DNA of 64,000 bases from Bryum argenteum (Eukaryota; Streptophyta; Bryopsida; Bryales; Bryaceae): positions 21,245,001 to 21,309,000 of the forward strand of contig CM073325.1 in NCBI GenBank assembly GCA_037043015.1. Direction: 5' to 3'. Position numbers and translations under genes: made by a program. Below, piece after piece: positions 49,253-60,454 of the stretch; the first letter of the stretch is position 1, and every line of letters begins with the position of its first letter. A model generated the notes under the pieces. The model saw only the letters and a program-made list of their open reading frames with translations, made no database searches and was not told the DNA's origin.

Positions 49253-50200
49253 TCAGCCCCAAGCCATTGAGCAAGCGTAGTTCACCACCAATTTACCATC
49301 AATTCCAAAGTTCTGCATACAACATCATCATGAAACACTCATCATCTAGTCCTTCATGGAAATGAAGCACCTGTTAGAAAGGAGATGCTCTATCCATATA
49401 AGTAGAGTTGCAGATTGACTTAAAGACAAACTCCTCGTCGGTGTAAAGAGAACAGTATACATACCTCGAAGAGGTCCCAGATGTTCTCATCGGGAGTTGG
49501 GGAAAAAGCACTGTTTATATACAGGAACTGCCAATATCACAGAAGATAACCATATCGATTCAGAATCTGTAGATGGTGCTTAGAAGGAATTGTGACAATT
49601 TGCAAGAACTGTAGTGCTGTGAGAGCACAATTCTCGCGCAACCCTAATACAACGATCAACAACGACTCCTACCATAATGGTCTTTAGATCCACCCCTGAG
49701 AATTCTGTCGTATTGGTACAAGGTCACGTGTTACACCATATAAGGATTTGGTACTCTGTTCCTTTTAGTGGCGAATACAAACCGCGCGAAATCAGAGGTT
49801 CGTGAAAGAAATCTCATCAGCATCTCACCAGCGTCTCTCGGTGAAGTTGTTTTCGTAGAAAATCAATGACCTTGGCGAATTTTTCGGTGCCTCCAATCTG
49901 GAATTAGAAAAGTGACCAATGCATCGTGAACAGGAAAGCTTGAAGAAGTGAAATACTACAAAGTCAGCTGATTTTCATGCTCGTGAATATGAAATCATAC
50001 ACACCTTAAACTTGGATTGCTTCATAATCGGAGCATCACCAGTAGCTCTAAACAGCACCACCACTGCGATCCAAGTTTCATAAACATCGTCAAGCAATTT
50101 GCAATTCCGATGCTGACTAGGACAACTTGAAGAGATTCGGAGAGAAGCAGCTACCTTTTCGAGGGCCAGGAGTGGGTGGCGAATCCACCGACATTGCCAT
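49253..50200 (-). CDS. ATG12: Autophagy-related protein 12 (ubiquitin-like)
   Basis: Five small exons (50200-50155, 50063-50005, 49897-49829, 49527-49465, 49312-49253) join in frame to 98 residues plus stop; plant ATG12 is about 96. The start MAMSVDSPPTPGPRK is divergent. The ubiquitin-like fold is clear: VVVLFRATGDAPIMKQSKFK, IGGTEKFAKVIDFLRKQLH, FLYINSAFSPTPDENIWDLF and NFGIDGKLVVNYACSMAWG. The terminal Gly is the residue conjugated to ATG5 by ATG7 and ATG10. The ATG12-ATG5 conjugate then promotes ATG8 lipidation on the phagophore. Every exon is under 70 bp, so no long open frame marks the gene. Confidence 0.95.
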
Positions 50201-51486
50201 GGTGATCCACGATCAGCTTCCCAAGAAATTGCTAAATTAGTTGTAAAATCGAATGTTTAGACCACATCGATCGGCACACACCAACACATCGCAACGCAAC
50301 ACGCCAATCAAATTTTCATCATTTTCCAATTACCACACCCACCCCGGCGAGCAATCGATCGACTTGAGCATCCGCTCCAAAAGCATCCTTCAAGAGCATA
50401 CAAGATCAGTTACGCAGCAGCTGTCGTAACCCGGCCATCGTCTCCCTGCTCCAACACCCTTAAGTGTTAAATAGGTGATGATCACGCACGATTCCTCAAT
50501 GCAGCACTAAGCTACTACTTCCAAGCCATACTCAACAATATGTAAAGTGTGACCCATTCTAGAAGAGTCCTTCAGAACTCACTAGCAAGGAATAGATTAG
50601 GTCTAAACGTGAATCAATACCAAAATCCGAACACAAGAGTGGCGGGACTCTCTATATAACGAAAAAACGATTACAACCGCAACGACGATTCAAATTTCCC
50701 GTGCGAAATTCGGAAGGAAAATACTGTAATCTCCGAACACCTGTACAACGCCGTGAACGATCCTCACTAAACCAATCGTCACCTCGCCAGTGTAGTAAAT
50801 CATTCAAAGCGAGTCGAGCGAAACCCTAAAAAGAGAAAATCTCGTTCTCACCTCGAAATCTTTCCGATTCTAATCGGAACTCTGCTTATTGCTGAAAATC
50901 TAATCCCTGAAATTGAGGATTGAGCACTCCTCGTACCGAACTAACCAATTTCAGAAACCCTAAACCCTTCTTGGGTGATGATTTGATTCGCGCAATCGGA
51001 ATAGCGGCACAAGTACACATACAATTGCTGGTCGCCTAATTTGAATTCCTGACTTGGTAGGAGAGTGGAGAAATGAAAGTCCAGAAGAGTGCGTCCTCAC
51101 CAAATGTTATTGCGACGAACACATTCGTGAAACGAGTCCGATTCGTATTGAGAGTCGAGTAGGTGATTTGCTTGATTACCTGCACGAGTGCACTGGGTGG
51201 AAAATTTAAGCGGTGAGCATCCTCGCTCCGAATTTGTGAATGCGAATTCAGCCGTCGACAGCGTCACACATAGCGACAGCGGCTGCTTCCACTGACTTCA
51301 CGGACTCTGTGATTGCACTTTCCTAGTTATTTCTGTGTCTTTGTAATGTCACATTCTTACTTTGAGCAATCACTCTGTAATGTCACATCCCGAAGTAGAA
51401 GGACCGGGGATCGGTGGCCGTGTGGAATAAACATGAGAGGTAGGGTGTTGAAGAGTGGAAATGATTTCCTATAAGGTATGAGCACC
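50201..51486 (-). promoter_or_regulatory. 5' leader and promoter region of ATG12
   Basis: Upstream of the ATG12 start, with 'aaaccctaa'-type boxes (50822-50828, 50956-50966) common in plant promoters. Leader introns are possible. No separate coding region seen; short frames here lack any domain. Confidence 0.4.
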
Positions 51487-51490
51487 TTAA

Positions 51491-52678
51491 CCCCTAAACG
51501 ACCATGGTGTTTTGAGAGCTCCAAAATCCAAAACTGTGATTTCATACCACCTTGTAAACTTTGGTGTATGAGAATTTTTTCACAATTTTTTGAAACTATT
51601 AACCCCTAAAGGTCCAAGAAAGCGGAAATCGCTTTTTGGAATTTCCGCAGGGAGAAAATTCAGCCAACTTTGACCATTATAATCTCAAAATTGGAGAAAA
51701 ATTAACGGTTCAAATTTGACAAACGAGAAAAGGGTCAAGTTAACTTCAAGATCCTACGGTTGGATCTTCTAATCAATGCTTAGATTGAGTTTCTTTGCAC
51801 CTGAAGTAGAAGAAGGTTCTTTTTGATAATTTAAACAATTTTGTATCAAGGACCTTTAGGGGTTAACCGCAGGATCTTAAAGATAACTATCATCAAAGAT
51901 AGTGTTTAAAATTTCAACCATTGGATCTTTGCCATTTGTTAGATCACAACATTCAAAGTTGATGCAAACTTTTTCCAACAGACATAGTCTACTTTGTGCA
52001 AAGGATAACGTGATGCTTAATACCTCAAACATCTTGCTTATATTTTTTTCCATGTAGATAACTAAGCTGATCATTACCATGCAAAATTTTAGACACTCAT
52101 TTGGCTTTTTGAACCTTCATGCAATTTATTTACTAGAAAAAGGTAGAAATCAAGGATTTGGTAAAACATGCACCACATTTGTCCTATTTGGTTTGGGGGA
52201 AATATGAATGGTGAGTAGGTGCCTTCGTGAGTTTGTGAAGTTTGAGAAAAAAGAAATTCAGAAAATTCCTAAATCTCAAATTTTAGCAAATTTTGAAGGA
52301 AAAAATTGTAATATTAAAGAAACTTTGGATCTAGTTCTTGTAATTTTTTGAAGGGTGCCCTTGTAGAATTGGTAAAAGATTTGACTTGGGTCACTTGGAA
52401 ACCTAAGTAGGAAATCAGTCAAGAAAAGAAATTTTTAAAAAAATCTCAAAAAAAAGTCAAAAATAAAAGTTTTTTCTGCCCGCCCCAAAGCCGAAAACGA
52501 AAATTTGCGTTTAATGACTCCAAAAGTGGGGTTTGACTTTGCAATTTTTCCCACATACACCTTGTAGTATAGGGAACATCCAATAAAAATCTTAGGCAAA
52601 AATATTGATTCTAACCCCTTCATCTAGGCTTCCCGAAATAGCAAAACAACCAAATCGGAGGCCTTGGTCGTTTAGGGG
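51491..52678. repeat. TTAA-flanked element, 1188 bp including a nested element
   Basis: The left end CCCCTAAACGACCATGG follows TTAA 51487-51490. The right end CCTTGGTCGTTTAGGGG precedes TTAA 52679-52682. It contains the complete smaller element at 51603-51862; without it the length is about 924 bp, close to the other ~0.9-1.0-kb members. Confidence 0.85.
51603..51862. repeat. Nested TTAA-flanked 260-bp element
   Basis: Ends CCCCTAAAGGTCC and GGACCTTTAGGGG are perfect 13-bp inverses, bordered by TTAA at 51599-51602 and 51863-51866. It lies within the left part of the 51491-52678 element. Confidence 0.88.
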
Positions 52679-52682
52679 TTAA

Positions 52683-53348
52683 GAGCCTTGCCAGACTACC
52701 GGGAGCTCGTTGACATGTAGTGGCTAGGTTTAGGGCTAGGAAGGCTCGGCCAGGTCAGCAACTGCTGGAGCGAGGTACCACATTCCCACTGAGCCTCTGG
52801 GACTCCATGATAGTCCTTCGAGTTGAACATGACGGCAACAAGATCCGAGGAGCGGATGCTTTAAAGTGAAGCGCGGAGGCTGGGAGCGGCACCGCACAAA
52901 GCAGGTTGCGCAACGGAGAATGGAGGCTGCGCCGCCAAGAGCTGTAAATTGTGGGCCCGGTGCTAACTTGGCCGATGACATGGACCGGAAATGCAGGATT
53001 TCTAGGCTCTTCCGCCCAGAAGTTTTATCCTGCGAGCTGCCATGACAGGTCACATTGTCTTTGCCAAAACTGCCTCTGGTGTGGTATTGTCCGTCTCCTT
53101 TCTGCCAATCGCTGCGGCCGCTGCCTGTTCACTGCTGGTAGTCTGCCGACGCCCTAAGTTAGGCACCCAATAAGCGTGCATGTCACAATTTTGTTTCAAT
53201 GAAGATTTGATCACCCTCAATGTACCCCATGTGTTTATACACTAGGGTGTTCGATTATACCTATATTGGTCACTTCTAAAATTGTAATTACTATTGTAAA
53301 TGCTTTAAGATATCTTGTTTTCTTCTTTTTTTTGGCTTTCTACTGAAA
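52683..53348. other. GC-richer spacer, no gene recognised
   Basis: 52690-53155 is clearly GC-richer than its neighbours and has short open frames on both strands (about 70-105 aa), none with a recognisable domain. It could be a repeat remnant. Confidence 0.35.
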
Positions 53349-53353
53349 ATAGA

Positions 53354-53608
53354 ACTCCAATTCCGTTAAAATGGCATTATTCTGGTAAAATGGCACACCT
53401 CAACTTTATGAACTGTAGTTCAAAAACCATGTGATATAACAGAATTTTAAGGTGATATTAGGGAAAATGAGTGCTAATGTACATATAGAAGTGATATTAC
53501 AAAAAAAATTGTGATGTTACAAAATACACCATTTTGTATGAGCACAAATGAAAGATCTAGTGTGACAAAATGGCACATGGCATAGTGCCATTTTAATGGA
53601 ATTGGGGT
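53354..53608. repeat. Short TIR element (MITE), ~255 bp
   Basis: The left end ACTCCAATTCCGTTAAAATG and the right end CATTTTAATGGAATTGGGGT are inverse with two mismatches. The phrase 'aaaatggcac' recurs inside. No clear target duplication. Confidence 0.7.
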
Positions 53609-53689
53609 TATAGTAAGATACTCATTCCACCACCTTTTTCTTTTTCAAAGGTTATCAACTACATCGGAAGGGCGCAAACCCCAATCGGA

Positions 53690-53960
53690 CAGGCGGACGG
53701 GTAGAATGAACGTCCGTCCACTATGACAACCCGAAGGCAGTCAAGGATGACTTGGAACAACTTTTAATTGCGAGGTTCATCGCGCCGGTGGATAGACAAC
53801 ATGGCTCTTGCCTATCGTCTTGGAACCTAAGGAGAATGGCAAGCGCTGGATAGTAAAATATAAAGTGTATGGAGCCTATCCTATTTTAGGACAATGTGAG
53901 AGTATACAAGATCTTCCATACACTTAAGGGAGATAGTTTCTTTCTGACAATATACTCTAG
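53690..53960 (+). pseudogene. Ty3/gypsy reverse-transcriptase fragment
   Basis: Translation across one frameshift reads DNPKAVKDDLEQLLIARFIA, then TWLLPIVLEPKENGKRWIV. This is the start of a Ty3/gypsy RT (MNP...L..GFI.PV...W.SPIV.V.KKNG). Stops follow at about 53930. No LTRs located. Confidence 0.65.
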
Positions 53961-54059
53961 GTGAGATGGGGATATATGAGGTGTTGTTGGAAGTGGGTAT
54001 TTTTCTAGGGTTGTAGGCAATGATTGAATATCGAATCTGGCCCCTCATTTTGAGATATT

Positions 54060-54310
54060 AAAACTCAGAATATTTATGGTTTCAAAAATCACCAAAAATG
54101 ACCTAATTTTAAATCAAGCATAAAAACAAGAGGAACCCCACCTCACAAGAATTGCATCAATTGGAGCTCTAGAAAATATACCAAAAATAGAAACATGGGC
54201 CTACAAACATAGAATTCTGAATTTTTTTTTCACAATAATGGGGACAGGCATGGTCATAGTATTTATGTGGGTGTGGCAACGCCATGCGAGCATCCTAGTA
54301 TGAATGATAG
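54060..54310 (-). repeat. Reverse copy of the 33175-33990 dispersed repeat
   Basis: Reverse complement shares 'catagaattct' (54209), the 'ggcgttgccac' region and 'aattaggtcatttttggtga' with 33.2-33.9 kb. It has only a nine-base homopolymer in place of the 200-bp A/G tract. Confidence 0.75.
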
Positions 54311-54469
54311 CAACCCCAACTTTCAATTCAATCATTATAACCCATCGGTGCAATTGTGCCTGCTCCAGAGTGCGGTTCGGGGGCTTTCTTAACACATACA
54401 CTTTGAATGTAGGTCGGAATACTCCTTGCTTTCTGGAGACCAGTAATATCATCCTCAGGAAGTGAAAAT

Positions 54470-57400
54470 TGTGGTGGAATCTAACCGCGGATCTAACTTT
54501 GTTGTAATAGAGCAGGAGTATGTTGTCTCATGTGCCGGCCTTCATACCACCATGGTAAGTTGGTGACGGATTCATTCCTTCGATGTTCTGAGACCAATAG
54601 GACGTACAACAATAATGGCAAACAGAGAGTGATGTAACAGGTGAACAGACGATCGGCATGAACTTGGAATCGTATGATTGGCGTTGCGAAACGTATCCTT
54701 TTATATTATTGCGAAGTAAAGATACTCAGATGGCACCTTTGGAACCGGAAGAATAAGAATTATTGAATTGAGAAACTCATTGGTGCCCAATTCTTTTTGT
54801 TTCATGACCGAAGCATTCTTTCTGAAGATTGGGCTACTTGTGGATATGCTAAGGGTTGACTTGCACACAGCACAGATGTACAGCCCACCAGACATGGATC
54901 GTGTATTAAACGAGTCTTCCTTACAGCTTCATGTCATTTCTGTCGTGGTGTACATTATTGAACACAGTTGAACGTACACAAGAATATTCAACTTATATTT
55001 GTCATATCCAACCCAACCCGTCAAGTTGTGGACGCTGAAGACCTTCAACATTCATACAAGAGACCGGACAGTCATTCGATGAGTGAATTGGAGCACTCAC
55101 TCACTCAAACTGATAAGTTGATACACGGTACTTACCACATCAGGAGAGGGACTCGTTCCAATATCAAATGTGGAAACCAATAATTCAAGCTTACAATAAT
55201 CAAATCAAACGAATGATAAATGGACATAATCATCCATCATTTAGAATCAGACAGGAGAGCAGCTCAAACACGGCACAACACTTGGCGGCCTTAGAACACA
55301 TTCAGCGTCTCATTGGCCAAGGCTTCCATGCTTTGAGCTGCTTAACTGGGTTCAGCTTCGGGTTGGCTTTGGGTTTCACATTGGATGCTAGGAGCGACGA
55401 CCATTTCGATGACGATGTTATGGGCAAGTAGTAGATCCTGGAAATGCTCATCCATATTGTACATGCATCCACACATTTTCAATCCAGATGATTATTCTTA
55501 ATTTAAGCCGGGTCCGAAATTAACCCGGATCTGCTGCTCTATATTCAGATAACTCTGAGTCTGCGGCCGGAGCGTGGGTTTAGGGCGGTGTTTTTAGGAT
55601 TGCTACGGGCCACACTAATTCTGGCTTTGGTGTACACTCTGTCACTGGAGATGTTGGCTCCGAACCCTAATCCGAAGTTTTGAAGTACTTGCTCGCATGC
55701 CACGGATATCATTCTTCCACAACAATGTCCGGATTTTCTTTTTGTTATTTAGGGTCGCTCTAAACTATGCACCATGAAGATTGACGACGGCCTTTTGAAA
55801 TTTGTGATTGGAGAGTAAAGTGCTCTTGGAGTCTTGGTCCAATTCAGCTTTACATTACCTTGAAAATAAGAGAATGACCACTAACGTTGACGTCCCAAAG
55901 TATGCTAAATTTTCCATAGTGGATTACGTTTTCATGGTCTCCTTGATTATACCTGAGTCGAAGCAAATGCCTTGACTCAACTACAATCAAGGAAACCATA
56001 ACACTCATGAATCATTGATTGGCGAGTGTTTAGTTATTTAGATTGAAAGGAGGAAAAAGGGAAAGGTAAAAGAGTTGGGGAAGGTATGAATAAATCTACA
56101 ATTTGGAGAAAATTTTAACTTCAAACGATCTATATTTACTAAATGAGAGCCCCACCAGACTCAAATCGACCACGATACGGCTCGTTTCGACATTAGGGGT
56201 TAAAAGAAAGGTGATGGTGCACAATGTATGATATAGGCCATAAAATTGCCAAAGGGAGGATCAGTAGTAAGAAAGGATCCAAGAAAGCAAGACTCTCATG
56301 TGTGATAGCTTTTCTGAATATTGACATGACCGGTATGGATACGATTGTATCACTATCTCCCTAGAGTACATTACTGTACCTACGTACTTTTAGAAGGGTC
56401 TGTTATTCATGTAAGGTAGACGTGTCATTAACCACTCCTTTTCTGCTTAAAGTGCAGTAGTATATATTTTCATGAATAATTCAAATATACAAAATCCGTA
56501 TCAAGTGTTGATGCAAACTTTTTGTTAGGGCGAACATGCCCTTATAGTTGCTACACCCAAATAAATATTTAAAAGCTAGTAATTCATGTTCCATTTTAGA
56601 ACTATGCCAATGCTCTTGTTCGTGTCCCGAATCTTACTGTGAATCCCATCCTTGTCCCAAACCTTATTGTGAATCCCATCCTTGTCCTATTCCGTGTTCC
56701 TACCCATGTTCATATTCTTGTCCAATGTGAACCTTTGATATTGTTTAGGTTCATGGGAATTAATTTCCATAGCATTGAGGCATTATTTTACTCTTTGCAT
56801 TAGTGTAATTCGAGTCTATTGATTATGTGGCAATATTTCCGCTACAAGTTTGTTTTCTATCTAACGTCTAGATTTTTTCCTTACATTCTAATATTTAGTG
56901 AATTGTGGTGTTTCTAAGTTAGAATCATTAGAGTTTTGGTATTTTGTGGACTTTCCAGTAATTCCCTTTCTAAAGTCGGAACTCATTTAAGTTCTCGATA
57001 TTTACTCTAAGTTTCCTAGGGGTTTTCTTGGCATTTACATTAGTCTAGTATTTTGCCTTTTATTAGTTTCTTGCATTTTCCTACTCTCTAGAATTAGTGA
57101 GCTAGTTACAGTAATTGCTTGGAGGAGACTTTTAGGAGATAGGATAAGTAAGGAATTCTTTCCCTTGTGCTAGTGAGATGAGTAAGAAAGAGCTACATGT
57201 ATAAAATTCAAGGATGAATTTCGTTTTAGCAATTTAAATGAAACTCAACTGTCACAACAATTATTCAAAATTTTTGGTGTTTGTGTTTTTTCAAGAGGTA
57301 GAGAGTCTTTTGTATGAAGGGAGTGTTGAAATTGGATTGAGTTTTGTGATTGACCGTATTTTGAACCTTATATATTAGATTAGTAGATGGCAGCAAAAAT

Positions 57401-58510
57401 TAGGAGTGACTAGGTTGAGTAGTAGCGGCAACGGCGGAGCGTAGAGTAGTGACGACGTTGTGCTAGGCAACTCGAGATCTTGAGCTGGTGGAAAATTGGC
57501 ACCGCAGCCTTGGAGGGAGCACGACGCTTCGTTAGGCGGGCGAGTTCTTCAACGAAGAGAAGGCCACACTATAACGGCCAGAAGGTGACGGAATTGGAGT
57601 CTCGGTAGTGCTCATCAACTCGATCGACGATTCATAATGTGACACTAAAAAAGATATACAACGCGCTAATATAGAGGGAGACCTCTAACCTCCTCATTTT
57701 CAATCTTTTTTTTTTGTTTTATTCAATCCAATTAGTAGTTATGATGTTAAGAAGTTATAATAACCTCTACTTTAATAATGGCAATATAATTGACAAAAAC
57801 TATTGTTATTAGTGAATTCTAGGTTGCATGGTATTTTTGGTAGTTTGTATGTGTGCATGCTTTGTGGTGGTGTGTGCTTTTAGTGCTTGGTTGCTTAATT
57901 AGTGTGGAATTTTGTCTGGTGAAGGTCATAGTGGAAGATCAAAGTGCAGAAGCGTTGGCCAACTTTCCCAATGAAAATTCTAATTTGTTTAAATGGTTGA
58001 TGTTGCATATGTAGGCTATTTAATAATGTATGGTAGTTGAATACTAAATTTCTAGTGAGGTTTAGTATAAATTAGATGCATGTTGAGCAACCCTAGTAGC
58101 GATTTTGAGAGGTTTGAATGCGTCGAGTTAAATTGAAGTCAATTTTACTCTTTTGCTAGGTTGAATGTGTATTAAAAGTTCCATGAACATAGAAAGGGTA
58201 GACCAATTGCTTATTTTGTGCCAACTTAGACACATCTTGCCAACTGTAGGAATCTCCAAGTTTACCATGTCCACACGGGAGATTCACAAGTATATACCTA
58301 GAGATTCATTGCTTGGAAGACCAAGATTGTTTGTACACCGTCTTTCAGCCCAACTTGAAACCCTAGATTTGTGCAAGCGAAATTTGGGCTCACATCCAAG
58401 TTCATGCTTCTGTTCATGTCATTATTCCAAAGCTCGTTCCAAACCCCATCTTTGTTTTTGTCCAACCTAAGATAGAAAGGCAAGAAGGCAAGAAGGCTTT
58501 TTTACTTTTG
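54470..58510. other. Intergenic, AT-rich, no gene recognised
   Basis: Short frames only (for example 55168-55431 plus, 87 aa), without recognisable domains. At 56193-56203 there is one TTAA-family-like end ('cattaggggttaa') without a visible partner. 56610-56728 holds short Cys/Pro-rich tandem units. 57410-57600 is GC-richer. Confidence 0.45.
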
Positions 58511-58511
58511 T

Positions 58512-58690
58512 AGCTTTTAGGTAGGTAGGTTGGGGCTGTACAATACTTGTAGGAGGTTGCAAGCTCATCATTGATTGGATCATTCATGGTGCCCAAGTTC
58601 AAAAAGTGCACTATTCATGATGCCCAAGTGCAAAAGATGTTGTGATCCAATACTGGGCTGCCCAAATTCATATAGCTAGGCGTTTACGGG
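58512..58690 (-). repeat. Truncated copy of the ~360-bp TTAA element
   Basis: Matches the part of 3742-4134 from 'aggtaggtaggttgggg' to the end (GTTTACGGG before TTAA 58691-58694). The other half is missing. Opposite orientation to the full copy 120 bp further on. Confidence 0.75.
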
Positions 58691-58811
58691 TTAAGCAGAA
58701 ATGATCTAGTCATAGAATTATAAGAAAAACTATTATGTGCAATACTTTCCAACTTCATTGTGTCAAATTTGATTACATGAGAGCTTCCCAAAATCAAAAG
58801 AACGCTTTTAA

Positions 58812-59173
58812 CCCTTAAACGCCCATGGGGTCTGAAACGGGCAGCCCAAAATTGGATCACAGCATCTTGTGGACTTGGGCATCATGAATAGTGCACTTTT
58901 TGAACTTGGGCATCATGAATAGGCCAATCAATGATGAGCTTGCAACCTCCTACAAGGTTATGTACCACCCCAACCTACCTACCACAATCCTTTCAAAGCA
59001 CAAAATCATTCATACAAATTGTGTTTTGAATTGTGAAATTTCACTTTTTGAATGCATCAGAAGAAGGTGACCAGTTTGACATCAAAATATGAGTGAAATG
59101 TTGAGTACAGTGAGAGCTACAGGGAAGATTCTGTTGGAATCATGCCCCTCGGGCTTGCTTGGGCGTTTAAGGA
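58812..59173 (+). repeat. TTAA-flanked ~360-bp inverted-repeat element (copy C)
   Basis: CCCTTAAACGCCC after TTAA 58808-58811, GGGCGTTTAAGGA before TTAA 59174-59177. 362 bp, the same length as copy A (361), two internal ~32-bp units. Confidence 0.82.
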
Positions 59174-59177
59174 TTAA

Positions 59178-60454
59178 GGCACCTTGCAATTGTAGAGATC
59201 AATTGGCCATGAGCAACTGATTCCCACTTCATTCTTATATTGTTGTTTTTCTATTTTGAGTTCCTTGAATCTTTTGTTCAAAATTTGATGTGATGATGAA
59301 TTGAGACGGCAATTAGGGCTGCTCCACACGAGGGGCCAAATTATTGATGAAGCCAATCCACAGTAAAATTCTCTCTTGTGACTAATTCATGACTTAAAAT
59401 TAGCCCGGGCAAGGGTTTTATAAAGGGAGTCAAGGCCAATTTTTTGGAATTATATTGTAATGGATGGGGGAGAAGTTATGACAAGACTGGACGTCCAAAA
59501 GTTGTGAGATACAAGAATGTAAGGCCAATTCATGGCCTAAAGGCCATTGCTTAATTTTATTACAGAAGTGTTATTTCACTAAAATATCTATTGTGGAAAA
59601 TCAAACACATGAAATATATTAATTATACAGATTGACCTCATGGTCTTGTGAATTGGCCCCATGACCTTGTTTTTCTTTTTACAAATTGACTCCAAGGGCT
59701 TTACACATGGGAATTGGGCCCTAGTGGCCTAGTTATTATTTTTTTTATGTGTTCTCTAAGCAATCCATTGAGCCATGTGAGTGATTTAGCTTGGAGATTT
59801 CTTGGCTATAACTCCCTATGTGAAATGTCTCTTAGGCCATCTTTAGGGCATTCCCAAGGAACTGGCTAAAAACACGCAATTAAGCAATTATGCACTTGGG
59901 GAAGTGCATTTTTTGGCGTGCAATTAAAGCAATATATTCATCCATTTAAAAAATGTTCTAGATCAAAATTTCCAAAGGACACTATATTCTTGTTATATTA
60001 TCATTTCTATGATACGGAAAATTAACAGCTTTGAATTTTCATTGTTGTTGGAAAACTATACGTTATCAATTAAATTCAATGAGCATATGTAATCACTTTG
60101 ATTCCAATACTTCTTTTTCTATATAACCACTATGATCATTATGTATCGTTCGTTCATACTTGCATTCAATGTACGTACAATGTACATTTTGAACTTGCAT
60201 TCAACCATGAATTATCACGGTCTATGGTGACCACATGATTTGTCCTTACACATCAACATGATTCAAAGTGTACAATCTCTCAATATATAATAAAATTGAC
60301 GAGAAACATAGATATACATTAAAATTAGAAATTTATATAATAATCCATATATTGTCACTAAAAACCAACATTTCAATCACTCTACTATATTCTATCATAC
60401 CAAACAAACACACACCTCCTACAGATTGCTATGAAACATGGAGCACATGTCGAT
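59178..60454. other. 3' flank of the ParB-methyltransferase-like gene, no gene seen
   Basis: AT-rich and non-coding. Probably includes the 3' end of the minus-strand gene that stops at 60455. Confidence 0.4.

Noticed and set aside
55168..55431. 87-aa frame with a hydrophobic segment
   Set aside because: No recognisable domain, no splice or promoter support; chance frame in AT-rich DNA cannot be excluded.
56193..56203. Further TTAA-family element ending here
   Set aside because: Only one end is seen; no inverse partner was found within 2 kb.
56550..56728. CRISPR-like or structured array at the short Cys-rich units
   Set aside because: Only two close units in plant DNA; ordinary tandem duplication.
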